Source of the DNA: Straminergon stramineum
Lineage: Eukaryota; Streptophyta; Bryopsida; Hypnales; Calliergonaceae
Direction: 5' to 3'
Length of the DNA: 64,000 nucleotides
Assembly: GCA_963920665.1 (NCBI GenBank)
Contig: OY987263.1
Span: 34,088,547 to 34,152,546 of the forward strand
The notes under the pieces are model-generated. The model did not search any database. It saw only the letters and a program-made list of their open reading frames with translations, and was not told the DNA's origin. Below, piece after piece: positions 46,771 through 60,353 of the stretch; positions within the stretch are counted from its first letter, which is position 1, and each line of letters opens with the position of its first letter. The translations under genes were made by a program, and so were the position numbers.

Positions 46771-49700
46771 TGAGAATACTATATTGTGTTTTAGACAAAG
46801 TTTAAGCCTAAAGTCACCCCTATATGGTGAAGCTATGAACTTCTAACTTTGTTTTCTCTTAGTTTTCTTGTTTCTTTTCATATGTATTATTTTGGTGGCG
46901 AAGCATTGACCGTATTCTAGATATTTTGAAGTTTTGAAGTTTCATTAGATTCCTCTTCCTTGTTGAACTCCAAACTTTCTTAGGTTTTGTGTTTAGGTCT
47001 TTCAAAAATTAGGAAAATAAACAAGGTTGTTCGTTGCTTGGAAGGCACAACTAAACAATGCTAAACACCCATAGGATAATTTCATTAAGAAGCCATTAAA
47101 ACCCATTGTGTATGTTCGAGCTCGAGGGTGGAGTTAGAAACACTCATAAATGGTTGAAGAATTCAAATAGATTTTGAAAGAACACAATTGGAGTTTTTTA
47201 CAATTGTCAAAGTACTAAAATCTACTTTGTTCAAAAATCTATAGACAAATAGATTTTAGGCCTAAAAAATTTTCAAATCTAATAATTAAATGAATTAAAA
47301 TAAATAAAAATGTATATATTGAAAATTAAAATTTCATAAGAAGCTTATTAAAAATATGAAATTTGATAGATTTAGAAATCTAAAATGTCCATAGACAATG
47401 CATTAAAACACAAAAAAATTATTTATAAGGAATTTTAACAACTGCATTTCTGTGTCAATATTCTACTCTTAGTATATCATCTTTAAAGATTGAGTATGAA
47501 ATCCTTTACAAATTTGTGGAATAAACATTTTGAATTTTTCCAATGAACATTGTGGGCTTGTAGCACTAACAAATTATTTTATTAAAACTTTACTAAAACT
47601 CATTGGATATATTAATTAGTCTCTACACCACCAAGAAATATCTTAAGAAATATTTTCATACTTAAATTTAATGTTATTTTTTTATTTTGATTATTATCAT
47701 TTTCAATTTTAATCAATTTTGACTAGTATGATTCCCCAAGAATAAAATATATCAAGTTCTAAATGCTTAGGCAAGTTTTGAGGTTAGAATTTTTGATGTT
47801 TTTTGGTAAGTTTTTCTAGTCAAGGTAAGATAAATTTACATTTAATAAGCATTAAAATTTTATAATATTTAACATGTGAGTTCAAAGTTATAAATATTTT
47901 TTTCATTTAAAGATTGAGATGAAATAGTAGAATTTTTAAAAAATTCAATCATTTGTAAGATCCTTTTTATTACACCTTCATCAATTTGGATGGTTTTCAA
48001 TTCATTACACTTTCATTACCTAACTGAAAGATATGAAGAGTTTTTTCATTGGAAATATATTACACCGAATCTAGTTTACCGTACCTTTGGGTTAGGGTCG
48101 GCGGAAAATAATAATTTTCATGAAAGTCAGAAATAAAATAAAATAAAAGAGAGAAATTGACGAATTTAGAAAGAATTAATTGACCAAATTGTTGTAAATG
48201 AAGAAAATATCTTGTATTATACAAAAAAAAAAATATGAAGTCCAATCACCATCTACCATTCAAAATGTTTACAATGGCGATGTACGGAGGACAAACTTTA
48301 TCATTGTTAAGAGTCTTGAGGGTGGAGAGGTTCATTTTTATAATGAAATGCATTGTTCATCATGAATCCTCAAAGGATATGGGACAATTTAAAGAAGAGA
48401 GCTTAACTAAAGGTGGTAGAGCTCCTACTAATCCTAATTGACATATCCCACATGAGTTGTTTCACCTCCTACCACCCTACTTGTGTAAAGAAGTTGTCTT
48501 TTCCATTTATAGGCAAGGGTAATGGGGAAGGCTTTAGGAGTACAATGCTGAAAGCATAGAAATCTTTTGAATATACTGTTGGATTTCTAATAATTAAATT
48601 CTAATTTGCCTAAACCTACTTTGGCAACTTTAATTTATTATTCGGCAACAATGTGCCGACCCTGCCCCAAATGTACGGTATTCAATACTTCAATAATATA
48701 TATATATATATATATATTTAAATAAATAATTTCTATTATAAAGTTTCAAAACCAAAAAATTTATTCTAAGTAGTAGGATGCATGCTAGAAAAATTTCACC
48801 ATTAGGAATGATATATTTTATTTTCTCATCCAAGATATAATTTATAATTTATTTTTTCCAATAATAATTAGAGCACTCTTTTTCACTAGAATAAATTCTA
48901 AAATGTTGCATATTTAAGTCTCCTTTCAATTTTTGGAATTTGACTTCTATTTGAATTGACTTAAGTCAAATAAAAAAATCTCACTTGAAAGTCTTTGAAT
49001 ATGATTTATATTGAATGTTATTACTTAATAATGTAGTGACAATTAAAAGATGTGAAAAGAATTTGATCCCTCCTTCAATGTTTGTAGTTTTTTACTTTTT
49101 CAATCCCTACACTTATTTTTCATAAAAATTATAAGAAATAAAAAAAGCAAGGTGAGAACATGCCCCTATGAGTGAATGCACAATATGATTGTATTATTTG
49201 CATATAGTTATATCTCAATGGACAAAATGTGGCACTTGCTCTATTTGTGAACTCAATTTTGGTATAAGACTTGTAAAATTTTTTAGAATATTTTAATATT
49301 AGAAAAAAACTTACATAAAAAACTCTATCTTATAGAAAAAAAATATCAAAATATATATTTTTTTGAAATTCTATTTACTAATCTTTATATATAATTTTTT
49401 TTCTTTGGAAGAGAATTTCTTTTGACTTGAGCTTTTGCCAATTCATTCATTTACATTGTTCTACTTTTTTTTCCTAATATTTAAAATTTTTCATTTTTTT
49501 CCAAATTTTCCTAGTACTATTGATACTCCAACAAGTTGCAACAAAATCATGTAGGTGATTCTTCCAATCCCCCCTTTAAATAAATAAAACAAGGTAATAT
49601 TTATTGTGATGCACAAGTATTTCAATGCTTTTTAAAAAGATTTTATAAAAACAAGAAATATACTTTGTTAAAATATAACATAAAATAAAAATGGTAGCCA

Positions 49701-52700
49701 ACTTAGAGGATGATTTTTCAATTTTTCTCACTATAAAGGATCAAAAGCCCTTTGTCCCTAGATAAAGAGCCCAACCCATTGCAATATAGTCAAACTTTGT
49801 TAGCATGTTCAATTTTGCCTTTTAAGTTGTATCCCAATTTTAATTTAACATTTTTGTTACATAAGACTTTGTGTTACATATCAATGTGAAGGTTATCTAT
49901 AATAGTGTAATATTATAATATTGTTATAATTTTTATACTTTTCAGGAAAAAAAATTGATAAATATTAAAAAAAAAAATTATTTTGAAATTTATTAAGGGA
50001 ACACGAATAGTTATGAAGGAAAGTAATAAAAAAAAATTTTAATTTGTTTTATTTTGTATAGTCAAAAATATCCTTGGCAAATGAATGACCTCAATCAAGT
50101 TTTGACTATCAAGCTACAATGCTACATTTAGTCTTTCTGTAATTTATTCAAAAATTTATGATAATCTCCTTATGTGAATAAATAATTTTTTGGTCCTTTT
50201 CAAAAACATTGATACCATACAATGAGGTTAGATTTGGTAATAGACAACCTAAATACTCTACTTTATAGTATAGAATGGTTTTAGAAAGCTTAAAGTTACA
50301 TCTTAATTGTTGTTAGAGTTACATTTTTGTTGTGGTTGTCTTGGTTATCATTGTTGTTGTTGTTCATGTATTTTATATTACCCCATGTCTATTCTTGGTT
50401 GTTTTGTCTTTTCAACTTTATAATGATCATAAAAAAAATGTTTTAAATTTTTACACTTGAAAAAAAATATTTTCAAAAACTTCCTATAAAATTTCAAAAT
50501 ATTCCCAAAATTAGGCAATATAGATGAAAAAATTCTACAACCTTTCTAAAACTTCCCTTATAAGATTTTGAACTTCAAACATTTCAAAAATTTACGAAAT
50601 TTATTTTTGAATTTGACCCTCATTTCTAGGAGTGTGAAAGTTACAATCACATTTTACCAAGATGAGTTCACTTTTTAGATGAAAGAACTTTTAGGGGTTA
50701 AAATATTGTATCATTCTACCAAGAAATTAATGATTAATATCAGATGTATGAAACTAAATTCAATTCAATGTATTCAAAAAAATCTTCTCCTTTTTGTAAA
50801 TTTTGAATTTCATTAAAACATTTTGAAATAAATTACTATTCCAATGTTAATATATAAATTTTTCAAATGGAAAAGCATTTGTGAAGCATTTGTGGAATAC
50901 AAGTGTGATAAATTAAGTTCTTTGCAAAAAAAAAGCTTGTATAAGGGGTCATTTCTAACTTTTGAAAAGAGTGGATTTTGTGATGTCTATAAATTAGAAC
51001 ATCTCCACCATTGCACTTCAAGTATGGCTCCCCAAAGTTATTTGGCAAGGCTCCCCAATCAAAGTTTGAGTGGGCAAAGCTTTTCAATTTTGCCCCCCAC
51101 CTTGGTTGTTCAAATCTCCTCTATAAATGATTAAAGTTGTTCCTCCACTTTTTTGAATTAGACATTTATTTTGTCTTATTCACTATGAGATATCAAGAGC
51201 TTGCATTTTTGTATGCCAAACAAAAAATAGCTTCAATTCTCAAATCTTTCAAATAAAAATTTGCATAATGGGAATGCTTGCATGTTGACTTGCATGTTGA
51301 ACAATTGAAGGCTCACATGTTGAAGGTTGAATTGGAGAACTTGGAGTTGTTTTTTAAATGGTGTGTCCGTAGTGGAACTCTTTGCAAAGCCCAAGTGTAT
51401 CAAAAACTCCGGAGGCCTTGTTTGGTATGTCATTAATGTTATTATCGAAGTACAACACTAATTTTATTGATTTGTCACCATCACAATTTTTGTCACCAAT
51501 GTATAATATCAAAGGATTTTAGTATTCACTTGTAGATGATTTCAAAATTTAGTAATTTGAAAAATTTGTAAGCCTACCAAATGAAATCATGTTATGCTTG
51601 AAATACAATTTTTTTTACAAATGTAGTAAAAATATACAATTATTATCAAACTTTGAGCCAAAATCCATTCACCTAAAGATGGAAAAAAATTGTTTTCATT
51701 TCAAAACTAAAAATAATTCATTCTCTTTATAAATATTGGAAAGACAAGAATTTTTTTGAGCAACACTTTAAGATCATGTTCAAATCTTAATATATTATAT
51801 CTAAAAATAGATTAAGAATACTATGGCAAGTGACAATGTAGCCAAAAGATGATTACATGTCTTGTTTTTGCAATCCCCCCCGCTTTACAAAAATCCACAT
51901 TTGTTGATCTTAGTTAAGAAAAAATCTCCCCCCCCCCCTCTCTATCCACTTATGTTTTTTATTTTTCCAACTTGTCTTCTCCTCAATAATCGATATCTAA
52001 TTGTTTTCTAGAACACCCTCAAAAATCCAATCAATCATTTTCTGATTGCTATATATTTTTAGACTCCAATCCTACCAAAATTCTTTTTTTATTTTTATAT
52101 TCTAAAATATTATTTCTTCATTCAAAATTTATTTATAAGGAAAATAGAGCATAATGATCAACATTAGCTTGGTGTTAGAAAATTTGCTATTTGGAGAAAT
52201 GTTGATGTTTTCATCATAATGTTTTTTTTCCACAAACCAACTCAAGCTAAAGTTTTGGTTGATCAAAAAATTCTAGATGTTGAAATTGAACAAGCATTGG
52301 AATCCTTTTGCTACATTCAATGGTACAATAATAGCTAGATTCCAAGCTATGGAAGATTACCAAATACCACAATATAGACTAGTAATATATTGATAATACA
52401 TTGATATATTACAATGTGTGCTAATATATTTTAGTACACTATAGTGTATTTAAAGCACATGCAAATGCACTTTTCTTGAAATTGAGATTTAGCTATTGCT
52501 ATTAACCTTGCAATTGAGATCTCATGATAAGCACTTGAGTTAGTTCTAGAGTTTTGTATAAGCCTACATCCTAAATTTTGTACAAATAACATTCTCTACA
52601 AATTCAATTGAAATTTTTGAAAAAACTGAACATTTGTTTGCATTCTCTTAAGATTGTCTAATTAATGTTCAGATTTGCTTCACTAGTGTAAATAAATCTT

Positions 52701-52943
52701 TTATGTCTATAAACATGACAAGATCACTTCATCATGGTTAAAATATCCAAATGTATTCCTTGCAATACACTAAATATGTTGCAAAGTACACCATCAATTG
52801 GATGTGCACCAATTTAACATACCATAATTCCACCAATTCCACTTCCACTCTCTATGGTTGAAATATATAGATAGATGCTTCCATCATGAGCAGTGTTTGT
52901 AATTAGAATGAATGTACAATAGGGTGATATACATTTTGTATCC
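46771..52943. other. Long AT-rich desert
   Basis: No gene recognised over 6 kb. It holds an (AT)n run at 48690-48717, a relative of the 27.65-27.75 kb sequence in inverse orientation at about 48395-48505 (GGGTGGTAGG words), a lone TTAA-type end (GAACTTTTAGGGG then TTAA) at 50685-50701, and a C-run at 51925. ORFs are short and without motifs. Confidence 0.4.
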
Positions 52944-52989
52944 CTGTACAGCAGGGCTTTTTTTTTCACTTTTTTCAATTGAACGAAAA

Positions 52990-53220
52990 GGCGATATTGA
53001 ATGTGTGGTCGAAGTTGAAGTGGCGACCTCTGTGGCTTCAAGCAAGTTTTAGACTGGCGATCTTAGAATCCTCTGCAAACTTTATTTGGCGATGTTCCAG
53101 CAGACACTGATTTTTTTTTGGCGAATTCAATGCAAGTTCCAATGCATTTTAGGCGAACTAAAAGAATTCGGTGCTTGGAATTTGGCGAAGTTGTACGCAT
53201 CATTGTGGTTTATTAGGCGA
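52990..53220. repeat. Phased GGCGA subterminal array, 3' end of the hAT element
   Basis: GGCGA starts at 52990, 53022, 53056, 53088, 53120, 53152, 53184 and 53216. The steps are 32, 34, 32, 32, 32, 32, 32 bp. The base after the motif is A, T or C. The sequence between motifs is not otherwise conserved, so this is a spaced binding-site array rather than a decaying satellite. Inferred role: transposase docking. Confidence 0.92.
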
Positions 53221-54257
53221 TTTAATAATTCCAAATGACCATCATAGTGCAATGTGCAAACCACAAATTTCCTAAAACAAGTTATAAAATGAACACAATG
53301 ATCACTACTAGTCTACCACATGCAATGACATACACCTGCATCCACCCCAAAAACCCTCCGATGCCAAAGTAAGAACATTTCAAATGGCAATCAACAACTA
53401 ATCATCGTTTTTATTGGGTCTTTTTGGTGTTGGGATGCCAAATTGCAAACCTTACTCCTACACCTAATTTTTTTAGTTTAGGGGTACATTGTGCCACATT
53501 ATACTTTGTAGTTTCCTTAGGCAAACTACGTATGCAAACACAAGAGAATTTGGAAAACCACTAAGTAATTCAACAACAATCTTCTTTTGCTTTGAAGCAC
53601 ATCATGATGTAAGAGAATCTGAAAAATAGTGTTAGGAACCTGCTTATGCAAGTTTGGAAATAAAACTTACAGCAAAGTGACGGACTTGGAGGCTGCGTCC
53701 TGCCAATAAAGTTCACAACCACTTTAGAACATGAGGAATCTACCTTACCTGCAGACGATGTGTAGACTGGGGACTATAGACATTGACCTGTGCCCACCCA
53801 AACACCCCTCCGATGCCTAAGTGAGATAAATCCTCAGATAAATATACCACACCTGAAAGCTCAAACGTTTGCAACATACAATCTCTCATAGATACAACAT
53901 ACATCACTTATATGATTGACGCAACATACAAGCACAAAAGGCATTGCAACTTTGCAAACAACACATCCCATTACAAATTAATTGTATGGATTCACTCGAT
54001 ACCATCACATTGGCATACACCTGCACAAAAGACGCTTGAGTTGTAATGAGAACAACACTTTCAAAAAATTTGTGAATGAGTCACAAAGCAAGAAAGACAT
54101 AACGATGTTGGGATAAAGCTAAATCTCCCCACCCTAAACGCCCTACAAGAACAAACTACCTTTGAAACCGTTGTTGATACCTATCTGCAGCGAACTACCT
54201 GCCTCATGGTTTACAGCCTTGGCTATATAACAACTGTTGCAATTTTCACACATAATT
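53221..54257. other. hAT internal non-coding sequence downstream of the transposase
   Basis: Between the GGCGA array and the transposase stop. It includes two related stretches, near 53337-53375 and 53788-53825, sharing CACCC...AAACACCCCTCCGATGCC-type text. No second ORF recognised. Confidence 0.6.
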
Positions 54258-57200
54258 CTAGACACCCGCCAAGTACCTGCCCCGCCCTCCAGAAACGAAC
54301 CATTCATTAAAAACCTTTTGATAAGGGAAGTCCTGTAGGGTGAAAACTCGTTGTGAGAACATGCCGACTACAACTTGAATGTGCTCCTCGAGATTATTGC
54401 GAAGCTTTGATTTCAGAAATCCAACGCTGGAAAACAACCGCTCATCTTCAACGGATCCCAGAACGTGCACTACAGCCATCTCCGCAAGCTTGAGGAACTC
54501 ACCAAAGTTCTGTGTTAAGCTATTGTTGCTATCCAAGACACGCCACACCTTGGTTAAAGGGTTCACATCATATGGCGGGAGCATAGCTGTACGCGAGTTA
54601 GATTTCACACAAGTCTTAAATAGAGCACGCTGGGAAATGAGTGTTTCACGGTCAATCATCGGAGGGATCAAGAGTTTCTTGTCACCCTCCCCCAAGATTT
54701 TCCCATGGCCGTAGGTATCCATGAGAGTCCTCAAGTGATTGTCAAATGCCTCCTCGGCATTTAATTGGCACCAATATTGAGGATAAAAAATGCCAAATGC
54801 ATTCATCACATTGTGGGCAGGGAATCGGGCATCTAGTTCTGCTATGAGCATTTTAGCAACACCTGGGATTAACATCACAACCACAAATAACCCATGTAAG
54901 TTCCTCATGATTGTTGATTAAGTATATAGCCAAGTCAATTATCAAGTGCTTAAGCAAATGGTGAAGAAAACAGTACGTGAGAGAGATTACAAAGATCACT
55001 AGAAGGATGCATGAAAGAACAAAGATCAAGAAAGACAAAATATGGAGAACTTACTGGTGCATTCAGCCTTGACTTTCACAAGCAAATTGGCCCACACATC
55101 ACGGTCCACTGGCCCTCCCCTATGCTCTGCGTGAATCTGCTCGCCGTGGCAGATGAAGGTTAGCACTGCAGAGTTGTCGTTCAAATCACACAACCACTTG
55201 ATGTGGATTTGTTCATGGCTACACTCCAATAGATTGTTAAAGCTCCAGAACTCGTCGGTGCTATATGAAGTCCTGTTGTCCTCATACATCCGATACAAAG
55301 ATGCTTGGCACACTTTGACTGCAGCCACGAAGTCACAAATATATACGTCTCGTTTTTGGGCAAAATTGACTAGTGTGTCAATTGCTTCAAGGAGTGGCAG
55401 AAGCGCACACATCCCCAGCATCGTATAAGGATCCAAAAGCAATTGTAGACAAGCTTGCATAGAACAACATAACAGCATGAGTCACCATGCACACAAAAAT
55501 AATGTTCATGAATTCAAAGACGGCACTATAGTTACTACAACCACAAGTCCAGTACATAATACAATGGAATGAGATACTGAATACAAACCTCTGCCTTATT
55601 GTTCTCATGCAAATCAGCAGTCATCTTGTAGATCAATGTTCGGTACTCAGATAGAAGGCGTCGAAGCGGCTCTATGAGACTGACCCACCGGGTCTGTACA
55701 TTTCGTAGCATTTTTAGTCCCTTCGTTTCTGTGAGCTCCGCCAATTGCTTGAACTCAGAGAACCTCTTTGGACTCTTACAAAAGTAAGAGTAAGTCATTG
55801 AAAGGAGCTTCTCAATGTCTCCGAAAATGCAAAGACTGGACAACGCCTTAAAGGCTAAGTTGCAATGATGGGCCACACAATGGACGCCAATGAGGAATGG
55901 GGCATGTTTCTCTTTAACTTGTTGAGTGACACCTGATCGTGTTCCTTGTAGTGTGGAGGCTCCATCTGCCCCGAAACTGATGAGTTTTTTGGCTATAGAC
56001 TCAGAATCAAGGCCTACACCACTACCGATTGCCTCTACAATTAACTGGGTAAGATTTTCTGCGTTTGGGGTGCATTCAACCCGCTGTAGAGCTACCAACA
56101 GTGGAATACGGATCCAGTTCTGGACAATGTAAGCATGCACTGATAGGAAACTACTGTTATCCACAGCAGTTACCTCATCAACCGTGACAGCTACAAACCT
56201 TGCAGATCCTATCAAACGTCTCATTTCTTCAACTACTTGCTTATACATATAACCTGCCATGATCCAACCTGAACTATCGCACCAATGTGCTGAGGGAAGG
56301 TCAGGAACATCGAGCAATTTGTACAGACCTAGACGAGATTGAAACTCTAACATGGGACGACCATCGGAAAGCAACTGGAACAAAGTGGCGAATTGAACCC
56401 GTTTCTTTTTGGCCTCCAAAGTTGTACAATGATTCATCTGCTCAAGGACTGTCGTCGGGGCCTTCGCTGCGTACAACTTCATATTCCTACGGTGTTTGCA
56501 TTGGGTAGCAATGTATTGCTCTCCCGCCTTCACCTTGTATTGGGGCAAATCTTTTTTGGCAGTTCGTTTGCCGTCATGCTTGAAAAGCGTATCTGACTTC
56601 GGTGCCATCACGCATGGCTTGCGATCAATCGCACTGCAAATTTTGCACTTCACCATATGGAGAATTCCATCCGTTGCCATGATCCCCTCCGCCCATGGTA
56701 GCTTTGCGGCCCACACAGTCTGGAACTTACGGTGACGATCGTAACGAGTTTGTGCTCTTGATCGCGAACTGGTCGACTTGCTTCGACTTAGGCCACCTCT
56801 CTTCGACGGGGGAGACTCGAAGTCTGAGTCTGCGTCGGAGCCCTCAGAGTCGATTGGCACTTCAACAAAATCAATGCTATTTGGTTCAGCTGAGTCCTCG
56901 GAAATGGTGATCAATAGAAATTTTGCACTGAGTACAACTATATCCCTGGAACTAGAGGAGGAACCGAGAGTTTTTGATGTCTCCATCGACATCGATGTAC
57001 TGTGGCACCTTGTGATCAACTGGTCTTCGTCATCGCTCGGGTACTCTTCACCGGAAAGTGGCTCCGCCCCTGGCACCTCAGGCATTGAGCCATCGAAGAC
57101 TAAAGAAAGTGGCTGACCTGCTCCTGCACCCCGTGAAGATTGAAAGTAAGAGTTCATTGTCTTTTTGCGCGATTCAGTCTTGTGCAATTCTATAATCTTC

Positions 57201-57346
57201 CCCTTCCATTTCAACTCCCTACGAGCAACCTCCAAGGCCTCCTTCGCAGCCTTCTCAGCCTTCTTTTTCGCCGTGCGAGCAATTTCAACAGCATGCACAG
57301 CTTTGGCCACTGCATCTTGCCCAGAGTCCTCACGGCTTGACTCCAT
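54258..57346 (-). CDS. hAT transposase, 3 exons, 921 residues
   Basis: Cuts and pastes its own element. Exons on the minus strand are 57346-55585, 55453-55055 and 54862-54258. The lengths sum to 2766 nt in frame. Intron 2 uses a strong CCA/GTAAGTTC donor and CCCAG acceptor. The intron 1 donor (GTATTC) was chosen because it keeps phase. The start at MESSREDS begins an Ala/Lys-rich coiled-coil-like stretch; the frame is open further upstream but enters subterminal repeats. An acidic low-complexity region follows, then a CKIC zinc-finger-like segment. The RNase-H-like core has VTVDEVTAVD (Asp about 390), FGADGASTLQGTRSG (Asp about 461), HCVAHHCNLA and TRWVSL (Trp about 554). The C-terminal dimerisation motif VHVLGSVEDERLFSSV lies near residue 850. 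No internal stop. Distinct from the pseudogene at 39.2 kb. Confidence 0.88.
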
Positions 57347-57689
57347 CGCAAACAGTTCACCCTCCACAGAGAAAAAAAATGACAAATACACAATGACAAC
57401 AAAGTGCAACTGCGTGAGAATAGAAGCCACACAATGCAGGAAGGAGACGAGGCAGACCAAAAACGGAGGACAGTCATAAGGAAAATGAAGAATTCTTCGT
57501 AATTTCAAGTGCATGCAAGGTAACCAATGTGCATGACGACGCAGGACCTCCATTTTTGCAAACAACAAACAATAACAAGCACAATTAACGAGTGACATTA
57601 AAATTCTCAGTAGTGGACTACAATCAGCCTCCATTGTACACCCTACGAATTGCAAAACCCTGGCAAGACGAGTAGCTTCCCTCCAAAAA

Positions 57690-58060
57690 CAATAGGCGAA
57701 ACTTAGTCGCAATGAAGGTACAAGTGGCGAAATCATCATGGAACTCCACCAAACCTATGGCGATCTGAGCGCAAGCATCAACGCCAAATCTCAGCAACTA
57801 TGGCGACATAACCAAACTGTCCGGAGCAGGAAGTGGGGAGGAATGAAACGGAGTGGCGAAGTGGAGGAATTAATCTGTGGTTTAAGGCGCAACTTCAAAA
57901 TGAAGGTGGCGATGACGCCCTAATCCATCGATGAGACCAGCGCCGACCTGGCACCCTCCAGTCCGCCTCAGCCGCCAGAGTGGCGAGCAACCCGTCAGTT
58001 TCGTTCCCTGGTTCCCAAAGCCATTTCGCCAGAGGGAACGGAAGAGTGCAATCTGGCGCC
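57690..58060. repeat. GGCGA/GGCGC subterminal cluster, 5' end of the hAT element
   Basis: GGCGA at 57695, 57726, 57759, 57802, 57855, 57908 and 57982, with GGCGC at 57886 and 58055 and TCGCC at 58026. Spacing is irregular after the first three. Most motifs face the same way as those at the other end, so the two subterminal regions are not mirror images. Confidence 0.82.
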
Positions 58061-58092
58061 TCAACGCCAAAAAAAAAAGCCCTGCTGTACAG

Positions 58093-59097
58093 TAGATGTG
58101 TCACTTTTGATAATTTCAAAAAAACAAAGTCGAATATAAAAAATGTATTTGCATATGAGATGAAATTTAGATGGTTTGATAATGTTAATATTGTAAAATT
58201 ATCCCAAAACAATTATAAACAAATATTAATATACTTACAAATACATTAGATTCTTTCAAAACACGACATGTCCCACTCACAAGAGTGTATCCTAACTTCA
58301 TGAGAAAGAGGATTCTTGATAGAATTTTGAATTATAAAATTTTCGCACATTTAAATATATAAAATAAAAAACTTGAAATCTTTTATATTATTTTGAAAAT
58401 TTGAAGTTAATAAATTCATATTTATGTACATATATTTATTATTAAATTTTATCTATTTAAAAAAAATTAATGGATGTTTTTAACATATTTCAAATGTAAT
58501 TTTGGAGGTGAGAGTTTTAAAGAAGTTTGAATTTTAAATTCAAATGTAAAAAACTTTACAATTACAGTTCAGTTAGAAATTGTCCAAACTAATATTAACA
58601 TGGGAGATTTGAAATTCAAAATCTTTAAGGAAAATTATTTTTTTCAAAGTAAAACTTGAGTTGATATTCTATTCATTAGTTGATATATAGTTAACATGTA
58701 AACATAGTTCACTTCATTTTCATTGTGATCATGCATATAATTTTAAAATTTGTTAAAAACCTAATACTTTAAACAACATGTTCCATGGGTTATGATGGGT
58801 ACAAAGTACACTAACCTTTGTGGAATCTTTGTTCAAAAATTGGGTGCATGTGCCATGCATTTGCCTAGTACATATTGAAACTGTGTTTGTGAAAAAAATG
58901 TCTAGGGCCTAAGGAGAAAATATTACTCTTTTGATACTTACTTCAAAAAATTGTGGAGCACATATTTCATAATTCTTTAGTATTTTGCTTAGAACTACCT
59001 TAATAAGTTGAAGTTCACCCAATTCATTGCCAATTAATATTTAAGTATCTAAGTGAGCAGAATATAGTCACTACAAAATCTTGGAAAATAAATTCAA
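58093..59097. other. AT-rich sequence, no gene seen
   Basis: No feature recognised between the hAT element and the first GGTCATTGC-type element. Confidence 0.4.
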
Positions 59098-59812
59098 GGT
59101 CATTGCAAGAAAGACTGACGACAAAACATTTTTTGTAGCATTTGGCTTTTTGCCCACTGTACTGTGAGGTGTTGGAAAAAAATATAGAAATATATGAATA
59201 ATTAGTACAACAATAGAAATATCATATCACCAAAATTTGAGGCATAAGAAAAATTTTGGTCAAAAGTTATTCACAACATAGAGTGACATAATTTTTGTAG
59301 AAAATAGACACTTTGATGTTTTAATTTGTAGAAAATAGGGAAAAGAATTTTGAAATGATCCAAAAATTGGCAATTGGGGAGGATTTTATGATGAAGACAT
59401 TTCACCAAAAAATGAAAGAGAAACCATCCTTAATGTTCAGAATGATAAGCACAAGGGTCCCCTATTTGCATGCATGTGGAAGATAAAAAAATAATGTTTT
59501 TTAAGTGCCCTTTGGTAGGCACATGCCCACCTAGTATGGGAATAGCCCAAAGAATTTTCAAGTCTACATCATTAATTTTGGGTACTCCACAGTACTAAGA
59601 ACCCCTAAACCCCAAAGTGTGACAAATTAGAAAATTTTTAATTTAATTACAATTTTTTTTGAAAATTTCTGAAAAATAAGGAATCTCATTACTACCAAGT
59701 TATTCATCTTTCATAAAAATTTCAAATACATGGAATTCATGCTCCAAAAGTTATGGCCGATGACAACTCCAAATGTGACGCAAAATAGGACCAGTCTTTC
59801 TTGCAATCACCC
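59098..59812. mobile_element. MITE with GGTCATTGCAAGAAAGACT ends, copy 1
   Basis: The left end GGTCATTGCAAGAAAGACT is inverted at the right end (AGTCTTTCTTGCAATCACCC). 715 bp. The right half is the reverse complement of the 61554-61820 unit (TTATGGCCGATGAC..., CCCAAAATTAATG complements). No ORF of note. Confidence 0.8.
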
Positions 59813-60353
59813 TTCAATTGTGTAAAATGATCAAGGGGGGGGGGGGTAGTGAGCGGTTGGAGTAGCAACATACGTGCGAAAAAATGATAGGGTATGTTAA
59901 AAAAATGGGGGCTAAAAATTATAATTGGATTTAGAGTAACATAGGGTATCGAAAATGGCATTGGACATCTTTAATGTACTATAATGTATAGAATAATAGG
60001 TCCCATTAGAAAATTACATAATGATAGCATGTGTAAAAAAATTAAAAAATAATTCATACCCCCCTATAAAATAGTGGTTGTTTGCACATATATCCTTATT
60101 TTTTTAACACACTGACCTCCCTGTGAAAATGATCCAATTAGAATACTTTTGATATTTAGGTGGACAAGTGTTTGAATTTAATTTTACTCCAAATTGACTA
60201 ATGAAAAAAATGCAATCACCTCATAGATTGCTTATAGGTTTTAAATCTAGGATTGGTATGGATTTATTTTTCAAAATCTATGTCTTGAAAAGTGCAAAAG
60301 TAATGGAATACTGCTAATTTAACAAATTGACATTGTTGATAATTAAGGTGAAA

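Larger units (their letters stand above)
52952..58084 (-). mobile_element. Complete autonomous-looking hAT transposon, 5133 bp
   Basis: TIRs are CAGGGC followed by nine T (52952) and its complement, ten A followed by GCCCTG (ending 58084), 15 bp matched. CAGGG is a classical hAT terminus. It has an 8-bp perfect target duplication, subterminal GGCGA arrays at both ends, and an intact-looking transposase on the minus strand. Together these indicate a recent insertion of an element that could be mobile. Confidence 0.94.
52944..58092. repeat. 8-bp target-site duplication CTGTACAG of the hAT element
   Basis: CTGTACAG occurs at 52944-52951 and 58085-58092, immediately outside the TIRs. It is identical on both sides and fits the hAT target preference nTnnnnAn. 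The sequence is itself a palindrome. Confidence 0.93.

Noticed and set aside
57347..57739. Upstream extension of the transposase frame to an earlier Met
   Set aside because: The extension enters the subterminal GGCGA region, and its residues are hydrophobic and unlike a hAT N-terminus. MESSREDS at 57346 is a better start.
59826..59840. Runs of 12 or more G or C as G-quadruplex or origin signals
   Set aside because: Isolated homopolymer tracts (also 46060, 51925, 60570) with no second tract in register; treated as simple sequence.
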